A DNA stretch of 33,083 nucleotides from Bacteroidota bacterium (GTDB lineage: Bacteria; Bacteroidota; Ignavibacteria; Kryptoniales; JAKASW01), in NCBI GenBank assembly GCA_023381615.1, contig JAMCQL010000001.1:1-33083 (forward strand), given 5' to 3'. Under the pieces are notes generated by a model. It searched no databases. It worked only from the letters and a program-made list of their open reading frames with translations, and was not told the origin of the DNA. This document shows positions 23,556-31,337 of the stretch, piece after piece; position 1 is the stretch's first letter, and every line of letters begins with the position of its first letter. The translations under genes were made by a program, and so were the position numbers.

Positions 23556-26500
23556 TTATTTGATCATCAACATTTTGTTTATTTGATTGACTCCAGGTGC
23601 AGTCAAGCGATAGAAATAAACACCGCTTGCGAGATTCTCTCCATTGAACTCCGCAGTGTGTACTCCTGCATCCTGATATCCATCCACAAGCGTCATCACT
23701 TCCCTGCCTAAAACATCATAGACTTTCAGTGTCACACGACCACTTGTCCGAAGATTATAGCTGATCACCGTAGTCGGATTGAATGGATTCGGATAGTTTT
23801 GTGCTAAGCCGTTAGTCTTTTGCTGACCACTGACTGCTGATTGCTGATAGCTCCCGTACGGCATCTTTCCCGTCTTCGGGTCAACATAGGTCATCAGTGC
23901 ATCTTCCGCCAGGGATAGCTCCATCGGAGTAGACAAGTTGGCCTCCGTCTGGAGGTGCTTCAAAATCGAGGACGCACTTGTCGGATCGTTTTCATTGTAT
24001 AATTCGATAAAGAAGTTATTCAGCTCTGCCCTAACCGCAAGCGAGGTGTTGGCGTTCTTACTGATAATCTCATCGTTGACATCCCTTGCAGAATTCACTT
24101 CTCCTTCCTTGAGGTACAGGTATGAAAGGAGGAGGTCTTGGACATTAGAGGCTTGTGTGGGGAGTGATTTGAAGAAGTTGATTATGTCCTGTATCGTTGC
24201 ACTATCGGCACAATTGTAAAGTTCCACGTATGCAGCCTGTTGATCGGGATGCCTTCTAAGGAAGGATACGAAGTAATCTTTTGCTTCTTTGTATTTATCC
24301 TGTTCGCGCAGCTGTATTCCAACGAGAAGAGAGTCTTCGGAATTGGACATGTTTGCACCCACAGACCCATTCGTGGTAATACGGGGACTCTGAGCATCGG
24401 ATTGCGGAGCTGTCACTCTTGCTGCGACTTGGTTTGTCTTAACTCCACTGCCGCCTGGTGCTGGTGATGCCGATGGAAGAGGAGCACCTGACCATGGATC
24501 GGTGGAAAGCCAATTATTATAATCGATGGAGGATCCTGAACCGACAGCAAACATCGAAGAGACTGGAGTTCCTCCCCAATAAACATATTCTGCACTTAGT
24601 GAGCTAACAGTACTATACCAGGTATTAAGCGCAACGTTAATACTGTTATTGTGAATGCTGTTCCCCATATAATAAGAGTAAGGGGCACCCGCGCCCGGGC
24701 AAATAGTGGGATAGCTCTGTTGATACACCATCACGCCGATTTGACAATTGGTAATGCAATTGTTCTTGTTGTTGTTATTTGCATTTGAGAATTGCGGCGA
24801 CGAGCCCCAGATGGCAGCTATCCCCCAGTTGTAGTAGTCAACGTCATTTTGCCACACATTGCCGTTCCCACCTGAAAACAATATCCCAGCTCCTTGTTGG
24901 TTTTGATTCGTCTTATAAATTACGTTCTGGTTGCATGTGACGTTCGAGCCATTCTGCACAATGATCCCATGATAGATGTCGGAGTTTGATATCGTGTTAT
25001 TCAATGCGGAGCCTGTGGAGCCGGAGAAGTTGATACCGTTCATCGATGAGTTGGTAATGGAACAATTCTGGATTGTAACGTTTGAAGCGTTTATCACATC
25101 CACCTCTGTACCATATTGGATGTTGGCGTATTGAATGGTCGAGCCGGATGCACCGGAACCGCTAAGGTAAATTGAACCCCAGTCACCGGGTGATGTGCTG
25201 CCAGTGGATGTAAATGTAACTTTAGAAGAAGAATTGCCATTTACGGTGAGTAAGCCACTTGCAGTCAAAGAAGCTCCGCTTGGTATCCTAACAGTTGTCC
25301 CCGGCTGTATAGTGAGAGATAGTCCACTCGGTACGGTCACTGAACCCGTGAGAGTTACGGGAACTGACCATATTTCATTTGAACTTAGTGTTCCCGAGGT
25401 TGTTACAGAGCTTATGTACTTTGTTACAGAAATAGTGTTCCCATTTAGATTATCATTGACATCACAGCGAAGTGTGAAACTTTTTGTTCCCATCTGTTGG
25501 GCAAGCATTGGAGAACCAGTGGAAACCACGTTCCAAGAATTACTCCCGAAATCCTGCCGGTACCATGTGTAAGAAAAATCGCCGGAACCACTAGTCATTA
25601 ATACGTTGAACGAGAGACTGTTGCCAGACAAACCACATGATGGACCTGTAAGGCTTCCAGCGGGAGGTAGTGCGAACCAAACATCTGTCTCAAGTGTCGT
25701 TGGCTGATAATTGTAGTTACTATAAGACGCAAAGTAATAAGGAAGCAACCAGAAATGTACTCTGTACTTTCCAAGTGTACTTGGTAGTTGGTTATCCTGG
25801 ATCATGGTGACAAATCCCTTTGAGGCATAGTAACCGGCCGGCAATAGTTGCACGACAAAAGTCCCATCAGACTTATATACTGCAGGAGAAGATGGGAATG
25901 TTGTAGTTGCAGTCGGCATGGTTGCGTTGATAGTTGTAAAACCATACCCGACAGTTCCAAGATGAGCGGCATACGGATTCAATAAATCTGCGCCGCTTAA
26001 ATATTTATTGATGCCATACACGTTGTCAAATTGATCCAATGTCCAGCCTTCTAAATAACTTGATGCGCTGTTTGACATATATGTTGACACAAGGGTTTGA
26101 GGGCAAAACCATTCATGTGTACCTACGCGAACACGATCAGAGAGTTGCTTAACCGAACATAAGTAACCATTGCCATAATAGGCGTCAAAGATATGGAACA
26201 TCTGATTTGCTTGGTCAGCTACCCATAAACCGCTCCCTGTTCCGCCGAAAATACCCAAAGAGCTTAGAGAAACACTCATGCTAAATTGGGTACTCGTATA
26301 ATTACCAGTAATTTGGCCGCCCTGAAAACCGGTTACATTATCTATGACAATTACCCTGGTTCCGTCATTATCGATGACGGCTAAACTCGATCCACCATTG
26401 TATTCCGCCAAAACTTTACTTGGGTGGTAAAAACTCACCGAATTTCCTGAGCCATCAACCACACTTGTGTAATAGCCTAATTGCGTGCCGCTCCACGAAA

Positions 26501-27578
26501 ATTTGTAGATTGCATTACCGGCTTTATCAACAATCCAAAGGAAATCGTCGCTGACATCGTTCGGCGTTCCGTTATCATCCATAAATAAATCCACCGCCTG
26601 TTGAACTCCTGAAGTCGAGACGTTTTTAACAAACGATATACTCTGAGACCCATCATTGTATTTTAGTTGGATTACACCAGCCGGAGAACCAGCGAGAACA
26701 AAAATATTTCCATACATATCCATGCTGATGCTTGATGGTTCATAAATAGGTTGTTCACCTGAATGGTCACCATAGGAAGCTATCCATGATAAGGATTGAT
26801 CGCCAAAGACTAATCGGTTCCACGTATTGTCCGTTGTAACCACAACTCCAGTCGTATTCGAGTTATTTAGCGTTACCGCTGTTCCTCCATAAAGCATACC
26901 ATAAAGACCTACTCCGAGATATTGCCGTGTCAGTGTTCGATTAATACTTGGAAAATCTGAGCCGTTTATTGTAAAAGTTCTACCGACAAGAGCGTGATTT
27001 GAAAAAACAAATGATGAAACAGTATTAGAGACCGAACTTATTGTGCCTAACTTGGTACTTTGTGCTGAGACGGCCTTTACTTTTGAGATAGAGCTTGGCG
27101 CTGTACCAGTTCTTGGAGAAGTAACAATCCCAGTATATTTATTAGAAGTATTTCGCTGTAACAAAGACTGTACGAGAAAGGAAGAACTGACAATTTTCCA
27201 TCGACCAGAAGAATGAGAAAATGTCATGGCTTCTTTCTTAGAATGTCTTTTGAAGTCAGTTGAAACCGAACATTGAACAGTTCCATTGTTACCTCTTACG
27301 GTAACATTGATGCTGTCTATCTGTAACGCCATTGGAAAGAAGGAAGAGTCTATTGTGTTTACGGTGTTTTCTGCCTTAAAATCTGTTGAAAGGAATCTCG
27401 ACAGTCTGTCCAATCTGTTAATCTGGGCCATATAGACTACCTGATCAACAATTGATCGAATTTGATCTTCATTTGATAAAACCGGAGCTTTTGAGAGATG
27501 TAAATCTTTGTTTGAATTCAACAGCTGCGCATTACTAACCGAAATCAATAGAACAACTAACAGTAACACTCGTTTCAT
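23556..27578 (-). CDS. Large secreted protein with beta-propeller and beta-helix regions and T9SS sorting domain
   Basis: A 1340-residue exported protein. Residues 1-17 are a Sec signal peptide ending SNA. Residues about 40-145 resemble an NTF2/SnoaL-like fold. Residues about 250-520 contain repeats like EPSSISMDMYGNIFVLAGS and LAVIDNDGTRVIVIDN, typical of NHL-type propellers. Residues about 735-1005 form a right-handed beta-helix (VTVPSGLSLTIQPGTTVRI, then Asn-rich rungs NVTIQNCSITNSS). A TPR-like helical section (about 1085-1230) and a linker follow. The last 85 residues are a type IX sorting domain: NYPNPFNPTTVISY, LKVYDVLGREV, ASGVYFYRL and terminal KMLMIK. It is likely a surface-anchored or released protein; its ligand is unknown. 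The linker at 23822-23851 contains a heptamer repeat. Confidence 0.85.
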   Translation of the reverse strand: MKRVLLLVVLLISVSNAQLLNSNKDLHLSKAPVLSNEDQIRSIVDQVVYMAQINRLDRLSRFLSTDFKAENTVNTIDSSFFPMALQIDSINVTVRGNNGTVQCSVSTDFKRHSKKEAMTFSHSSGRWKIVSSSFLVQSLLQRNTSNKYTGIVTSPRTGTAPSSISKVKAVSAQSTKLGTISSVSNTVSSFVFSNHALVGRTFTINGSDFPSINRTLTRQYLGVGLYGMLYGGTAVTLNNSNTTGVVVTTDNTWNRLVFGDQSLSWIASYGDHSGEQPIYEPSSISMDMYGNIFVLAGSPAGVIQLKYNDGSQSISFVKNVSTSGVQQAVDLFMDDNGTPNDVSDDFLWIVDKAGNAIYKFSWSGTQLGYYTSVVDGSGNSVSFYHPSKVLAEYNGGSSLAVIDNDGTRVIVIDNVTGFQGGQITGNYTSTQFSMSVSLSSLGIFGGTGSGLWVADQANQMFHIFDAYYGNGYLCSVKQLSDRVRVGTHEWFCPQTLVSTYMSNSASSYLEGWTLDQFDNVYGINKYLSGADLLNPYAAHLGTVGYGFTTINATMPTATTTFPSSPAVYKSDGTFVVQLLPAGYYASKGFVTMIQDNQLPSTLGKYRVHFWLLPYYFASYSNYNYQPTTLETDVWFALPPAGSLTGPSCGLSGNSLSFNVLMTSGSGDFSYTWYRQDFGSNSWNVVSTGSPMLAQQMGTKSFTLRCDVNDNLNGNTISVTKYISSVTTSGTLSSNEIWSVPVTLTGSVTVPSGLSLTIQPGTTVRIPSGASLTASGLLTVNGNSSSKVTFTSTGSTSPGDWGSIYLSGSGASGSTIQYANIQYGTEVDVINASNVTIQNCSITNSSMNGINFSGSTGSALNNTISNSDIYHGIIVQNGSNVTCNQNVIYKTNQNQQGAGILFSGGNGNVWQNDVDYYNWGIAAIWGSSPQFSNANNNNKNNCITNCQIGVMVYQQSYPTICPGAGAPYSYYMGNSIHNNSINVALNTWYSTVSSLSAEYVYWGGTPVSSMFAVGSGSSIDYNNWLSTDPWSGAPLPSASPAPGGSGVKTNQVAARVTAPQSDAQSPRITTNGSVGANMSNSEDSLLVGIQLREQDKYKEAKDYFVSFLRRHPDQQAAYVELYNCADSATIQDIINFFKSLPTQASNVQDLLLSYLYLKEGEVNSARDVNDEIISKNANTSLAVRAELNNFFIELYNENDPTSASSILKHLQTEANLSTPMELSLAEDALMTYVDPKTGKMPYGSYQQSAVSGQQKTNGLAQNYPNPFNPTTVISYNLRTSGRVTLKVYDVLGREVMTLVDGYQDAGVHTAEFNGENLASGVYFYRLTAPGVNQINKMLMIK
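23822..23851 (-). repeat. Heptamer repeat (TCAGCAA/TCAGCAG/TCAGTGG) inside the T9SS gene
   Basis: Four 7-base units of the form TCAGNNN follow one another on the minus strand, encoding YQQSAVSGQQ. The repeat lies in the linker just before the sorting domain and keeps the frame open. Units like this are common intergenic heptamer repeats in other genomes, from memory. Confidence 0.6.
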
Positions 27579-27645
27579 GATTCTGCCCTTTCTTGATTCA
27601 TAGACAAACTTTGCAATTCAACTAGATTCTTCATTTTACTCAAAT

Positions 27646-28338
27646 TCAAAATATATATCCGACAGCGAATCGGTATTGCCAGTAGTCTGCATAAACGTAT
27701 TGAGTTATGACGTGTATGTGCTTGAAAACTAGAAAATCTAATCCTGCGGCAAATCCAAGATTATGTATCGACACAGATTTTTCAATTCGAAAAGGAGGCG
27801 GGGGTATGTTATCAAACTCGTCCCACACGAAGGCGGGTCCCGCAAACACCGCACAATCGATTGGCTTTATGGAAAAATGTTTTTGGATTTCCACTGAACC
27901 AAAAAAGTTTTGATCAAGCTTGTCCCAGCGATCCAGAGATCTGTCTTGATTGAGGGTTTCATCGTAATGCAAATCCAAGAGGAAGTAGAAACCTTCAGCC
28001 GTCCACAATTGTGTGGCAATACCTAATCCAACGTGGTATTCCTTGTAATCCCTTTCCGGGAAATTAGCTTGGGGCCTTTTGAAATCATAACCCTCAAGAG
28101 AGGGAGTGAGCCAATTCGTCAAGCCAATTCTGACAAAGAGCGACCTCTCTCCCCAGTCAGTACTAGGGTAAAAAGGGTTACTGAAATTCCGTTCATATAA
28201 TCGTTCCGTGTAACCAACTTCGGAATCCCCCTTTTCGAGCATTCTACCTATAGATTGACCTTTCAAAAATGCCGGGGATAGCAATGGAGTGAGACATACG
28301 CAAGAAAATAAGACGAGTCTTTTCAGGCTATGTCTCAT
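27646..28338 (-). CDS. Outer-membrane beta-barrel-like protein, function unknown
   Basis: A 230-residue protein with a signal peptide (1-28, ending LKGQS) and no internal hydrophobic helix. The mature part alternates polar and aromatic residues in short strands (YKEYHVGLGIATQLW, GFYFLLDLHYDE, NFFGSVEIQKHF, IHVITQYVYADYW, YRFAVGYIF). It ends in Phe after aromatic residues, a BamA-recognition type end. An eight-stranded porin-like barrel is likely. AGGAGA precedes the ATG. It is upstream of the T9SS gene in the same orientation, 67 bases away. No family name is recognised. Confidence 0.65.
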   Translation of the reverse strand: MRHSLKRLVLFSCVCLTPLLSPAFLKGQSIGRMLEKGDSEVGYTERLYERNFSNPFYPSTDWGERSLFVRIGLTNWLTPSLEGYDFKRPQANFPERDYKEYHVGLGIATQLWTAEGFYFLLDLHYDETLNQDRSLDRWDKLDQNFFGSVEIQKHFSIKPIDCAVFAGPAFVWDEFDNIPPPPFRIEKSVSIHNLGFAAGLDFLVFKHIHVITQYVYADYWQYRFAVGYIF

Positions 28339-28406
28339 TGGGCTTTCTCCTAATATTACTATTCATCGCCCCGAAGCGGACATCTCGATATACGACACAA
28401 ATACTC

Positions 28407-29276
28407 TCATTTCTGTATAAGTCCCTTTGCGCTCTCAGTCTGAATTTTCTTTACGTAGATTTTTTCCATCAATGTGCCCTTGCTACTTGCCTGGAGCTTT
28501 TCTAAATATTCAATCCGATCTGAGTCGGATTTCATTGTCCTAAGTATTCCATCAAGCATTGCTGGTGCGTGAACAGACCATGGATACTTCTCGACAAGCT
28601 CTTTTCGTGCCTCCAACGCTTTCGAGTGTTCACCAAGCGGTATGTCATATATCGCATCGAGGTTTTCCAGAAAATATGGGGAGTAGACACTATTAGGGTG
28701 TGCCTCATGCAACGATTTTATTGTCTCAGCAAGTTCAACATCTGTGTACCTGTGCTCTTTATCGTTTTTCATAATTTCAAGAAAGTCATTATAAGCAGCC
28801 AATTCATCACCTTCTGGCTTTATGACTTGAAATGAAACTTGAGTGCTCTCTGCCTGAAAACTTTGATTCCGTGGATAAAAAATTGCCCTTACAGTGTAGC
28901 GTCCGACATCAAAGTATTGTTCTACCATCAACAGGCTACCGTATGGTTTGCCAAAATACTCATTAAGTTCAATTACTCTATAATCCTCCTCGTTTGGCTC
29001 AAGTTGGTTTTTTAAAGGCGACCACCAGTTGCCTGCTACTCCCCCGCGTTGCACTTCTTTGCCATTCTCGTCGATCACTCGTAACCCTGTAAAACCGAGC
29101 GGTGTTTGATGTATCGTTGTACCACTTATGTTGACGACGCTGATGCCTATTTGCACCGGTTCGCCAACAATGTAGGTCGTTTTAGGAATCGTAATATTTA
29201 TTTTGAACACGTGCTGTGCGTTAACGAACGACGTCAAAACTAGTAACAAACTGATAGTTTCAAAGGCTCTCTTCAT
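28407..29276 (-). CDS. Secreted protein with Ig-like and helical-repeat regions, function unknown
   Basis: A 289-residue protein with a signal peptide (1-20, ending VNAQ). Residues about 25-150 look like a beta-sandwich (INITIPKTTYIVGEPVQIGISVVNISG; DVGRYTVRAIFYP), similar to intracellular proteinase inhibitor or cohesin-like Ig folds. Residues about 160-285 are helical with TPR-like spacing (EHSKALEARKELVEKYPWSVHAPAMLDGI). AGGAGG lies just upstream of the ATG. It follows the metalloprotease lipoprotein by 14 bases, so the two are probably one operon. I do not recognise a characterised homologue. Confidence 0.7.
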   Translation of the reverse strand: MKRAFETISLLLVLTSFVNAQHVFKINITIPKTTYIVGEPVQIGISVVNISGTTIHQTPLGFTGLRVIDENGKEVQRGGVAGNWWSPLKNQLEPNEEDYRVIELNEYFGKPYGSLLMVEQYFDVGRYTVRAIFYPRNQSFQAESTQVSFQVIKPEGDELAAYNDFLEIMKNDKEHRYTDVELAETIKSLHEAHPNSVYSPYFLENLDAIYDIPLGEHSKALEARKELVEKYPWSVHAPAMLDGILRTMKSDSDRIEYLEKLQASSKGTLMEKIYVKKIQTESAKGLIQK

Positions 29277-29290
29277 TTCATTTTCCTCCT

Positions 29291-30373
29291 TTATTCCCAG
29301 AACCAGTCAAAGGCTTTTAATTGCGTTAAGTGCGCATCACAGAAGTAAACATCTGTATAATTATCCGGTCCCAGCTTTGAGTGCATGACACAATCATTTT
29401 CATGATTGCCCCCATGTGTGATATTGGGGTCGTCACCTTCTATTCCGATAGCGTGCCCAAGTTCGTGAATTGCCGAACCTGTCAGTACACGCACCATGTT
29501 GTAACCCGAATAAAAACTTCTTACTCTACTATACAAAACACATGAAACAGGGGGATAAGAATGATCCGAATAGAAAACAGTATACCCTCCGATTAACCCA
29601 CCAGAAGGATTTGGGAGAAGGCCACCAGTAACATCGTCTATGCCACAAAGAATTCCGACCTTGGAATCAAGATTGAGTGGATTGCGAACGCCATAAGCCT
29701 CCCAAACTCCATATTGCTCAATCTTGAGGTCTGAAGAAAGATCAAGTGAACTTCCATCAGGGTTTGTAGTATTTGAAACGCCAGTGATATTTTTCTTGAC
29801 CACGATGCTTGTGTTCGCATCACCGAAAGCAGCGTCTCTCTGCGTTGTGCCATAGTAGTAGGGACTGCTGGTGTAGCTAGGCCACAAATCGTCGTTTGTC
29901 ATCTGAACTTGAATAATATTGAATTTATTGTTGGTGACAGTGATTGAGTATGGACCATCGTAGGCAACGACCTTGTAATTCTCGGACGGTCTAACTAATT
30001 GTGCATAGACAGTGTAAGTGGTCGGTGACGGATTCGAAGACGGGAAAAAGTAGTCGATCGGGCCTGCGGTACCGGAATGATCACCACTCCCACTTATTTG
30101 GTGTAGAGTCCACGTAGCATAGGAGTAACCACCTGAACCCGGTGTGATATAGAGCTGTATATAATCATTGTTGTCGCTGTCTGTTAATCCCCCATATTGA
30201 ACCGTGAATTGGTACCGAAGCGGGCTTCCCCGAGGATGAGTATAAGTCAGAATAACCCCTGGGCCATCGTGCCAGAGCTGATTGGTTCCACTACATCCAC
30301 TTAAGGATGCCAACATGAGAATTACCGCAATAAATCCAAGAAACCGAAATGATGAATTAACTCTTTTGCCCAT
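29291..30373 (-). CDS. Lipoprotein metalloprotease (zincin, metzincin-like)
   Basis: A 360-residue protein. Residues 1-27 form a lipoprotein signal with lipobox LSGC (Cys27). The middle is beta-rich (Ig-like, about 35-190). The C-terminal 58 residues hold HELGHAIGIEGD (303-314), a zinc-binding HExxHxxG motif, and CVMHS as a Met-turn-like segment, followed by a Cys-containing tail. The canonical third ligand at HExxHxxGxxH/D is not matched: position 11 is Gly, with Asp at 12 and two His further on (THGGNH). The start at 30373 is chosen because AGGGAGA lies five bases upstream and a signal sequence begins there. The open frame extends to 30517 but those 48 residues look like leader RNA. Confidence 0.8.
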   Translation of the reverse strand: MGKRVNSSFRFLGFIAVILMLASLSGCSGTNQLWHDGPGVILTYTHPRGSPLRYQFTVQYGGLTDSDNNDYIQLYITPGSGGYSYATWTLHQISGSGDHSGTAGPIDYFFPSSNPSPTTYTVYAQLVRPSENYKVVAYDGPYSITVTNNKFNIIQVQMTNDDLWPSYTSSPYYYGTTQRDAAFGDANTSIVVKKNITGVSNTTNPDGSSLDLSSDLKIEQYGVWEAYGVRNPLNLDSKVGILCGIDDVTGGLLPNPSGGLIGGYTVFYSDHSYPPVSCVLYSRVRSFYSGYNMVRVLTGSAIHELGHAIGIEGDDPNITHGGNHENDCVMHSKLGPDNYTDVYFCDAHLTQLKAFDWFWE

Positions 30374-30378
30374 CTTTA

Positions 30379-30385
30379 TCTCCCT
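30379..30385 (-). promoter_or_regulatory. Shine-Dalgarno fixing the metalloprotease start
   Basis: AGGGAGA on the minus strand, five bases before the ATG at 30371-30373. It decides between this start and the upstream in-frame ATG at 30517. Confidence 0.75.
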
Positions 30386-30563
30386 TTCGAAGTTAATCTC
30401 ACAATTTCCTTTAAGCTTGACTCTCCACACCTGATGAACGGATACCAGGGTCCTGACACCAACGCGTGTAATCGGTATATCGAGAATAAGATTCAAGCGC
30501 GCCACAACACCCTCCATGTTTTTTGATTATAGAGAGGATAGCTTTCATTGCAAGTCCACCCCT

Positions 30564-30592
30564 ATATCAACACAACTCCCAAAAGCTGTCAA
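30564..30592 (-). promoter_or_regulatory. Candidate sigma-70-like promoter of the metalloprotease operon
   Basis: On the minus strand TTGACA (30587-30592) is followed after 17 bases by TGATAT (30564-30569). The -35 is a perfect consensus and the spacing is ideal. Transcription from about 30556 would give a leader of some 180 bases before the ATG at 30373. It lies between the AraC relic and the metalloprotease. Confidence 0.5.
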
Positions 30593-30615
30593 CCAAACTG
30601 TATCGAATTCGCGTG

Positions 30616-30780
30616 TCATTTTCGCGTGTCAAAATCACCGGCGGATGATAACCTCCTGAACTCCGATGGAGAAACTCCAACCAGTGCTTTGAAGGTTTTC
30701 TCGAACACGCTTCTCTGCCTGAACCCCACCATTGCCGCAAGCAACTCCGTTCATCTTCTCGTCGCATCTATCGGAGCCTG
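30616..30780 (-). pseudogene. Remnant of an AraC-family regulator C-terminus
   Basis: The minus-strand frame ending at 30616-30618 (TGA) reads ELLAAMVGFRQRSVFEKTFK, then ALVGVSPSEFRRLSSAGDF. This matches the last helix-turn-helix of AraC/XylS regulators (A..VGF.s...F...F....G.sPs.yR). It is closed upstream by a stop at 30751-30753, while the preceding residues (DRCDEKMN) continue in a different frame, suggesting a one-base frameshift near 30748. The rest of the regulator is not found upstream. So only about 45 residues of the DNA-binding end survive. Confidence 0.65.
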
Positions 30781-31007
30781 GTGGAACGGAACTCAATAGC
30801 CTGAGAGCCATGCTCGATCCAATAGGTCCATGTAGCCATCCACATTCTTCCTTTCAACAAAGAAAAGAAGCCATGGGGTTTGCAGTTCATGTTTTTGGCT
30901 ATTGGAATTTGTTTGTCCGAAGGACTCCTTCGGAGGACGTTGGTGTTTGGAGCTTTCCATCTTAGTCAAGGACTTCCTATTAGATTGCAGGTACATTCTG
31001 TTAGAGA

Positions 31008-31337
31008 CTAAGCCATGTCTAACTTCACAGCTGCATTTGCAACCGTCTGGAAGAAAGACTCGAGGGGGCAGCCAAAACTATCGCTCGTATAGCAATAACC
31101 GGATTCGTCTCTGAATTTGCACGTCGAGCAGACTTCAGTTCTCAGGGCAAGCATGTATTCATCCACGCTCCCGCCGTGCGCTGACTCAAGAGCCTTCGTC
31201 ACTTGCGGGAGGTAAAGCTCTAGCACGCACTCGGTTCCAGGAGCGGCAAGGCACCTGCCATTCGCGTCGCTCTTCGAGCACGACTTGCATACGCTCGACC
31301 TGACGCCGTCCAAGTATTGAAAATCAATTTTCGACAC
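31008..31337 (-). CDS. Cys-rich protein with two identical CxxC-x8-C-x7-C modules, overlapping ccmF
   Basis: A 109-residue soluble protein without signal peptide. Two modules have the same spacing: Cys17-Cys20-Cys29-Cys37 and Cys70-Cys73-Cys82-Cys90 (CxxC-x8-C-x7-C), each followed by an LE dipeptide and aromatic residues (ECVLELYL, GCPLESFF). The modules are clearly an internal duplication. Eight Cys in two sets of four suggest two zinc sites or two Fe-S clusters. The start is GTG at 31337 with GAGGTG four bases upstream, inside the end of ccmF; the overlap is 14 bases, so it is translationally coupled. A longer frame to 31364 lacks such a site. No characterised family is recognised; a role in cytochrome c or redox biogenesis is inferred from context only. 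Confidence 0.7.
   Translation of the reverse strand: MSKIDFQYLDGVRSSVCKSCSKSDANGRCLAAPGTECVLELYLPQVTKALESAHGGSVDEYMLALRTEVCSTCKFRDESGYCYTSDSFGCPLESFFQTVANAAVKLDMA

Larger units (their letters stand above)
30374..31007. other. 634-base stretch with leader, promoter and regulator relic but no intact gene
   Basis: It holds the metalloprotease leader (30374 to about 30556), a candidate promoter (30564-30592) and the remnant of an AraC-type regulator (30616-30780). The part from about 30780 to 31007 contains a small hairpin GTCCGAAGGA/TCCTTCGGAGGAC near 30917-30940 and no convincing coding sequence; a 67-codon minus frame there (30793-30996) resembles nothing I know. Confidence 0.6.

Noticed and set aside
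23822..23851. Heptamer repeat as a CRISPR or direct-repeat array
   Set aside because: Units are 7 bases without spacers, inside a coding frame.
30374..30517. Upstream extension of the metalloprotease to ATG 30517
   Set aside because: It would bury the lipoprotein signal peptide 48 residues inside the protein; the inner ATG has AGGGAGA five bases upstream.
30793..30996. 67-codon minus frame and overlapping + frames
   Set aside because: No recognisable motif; probably spacer or remnants of the broken regulator region.
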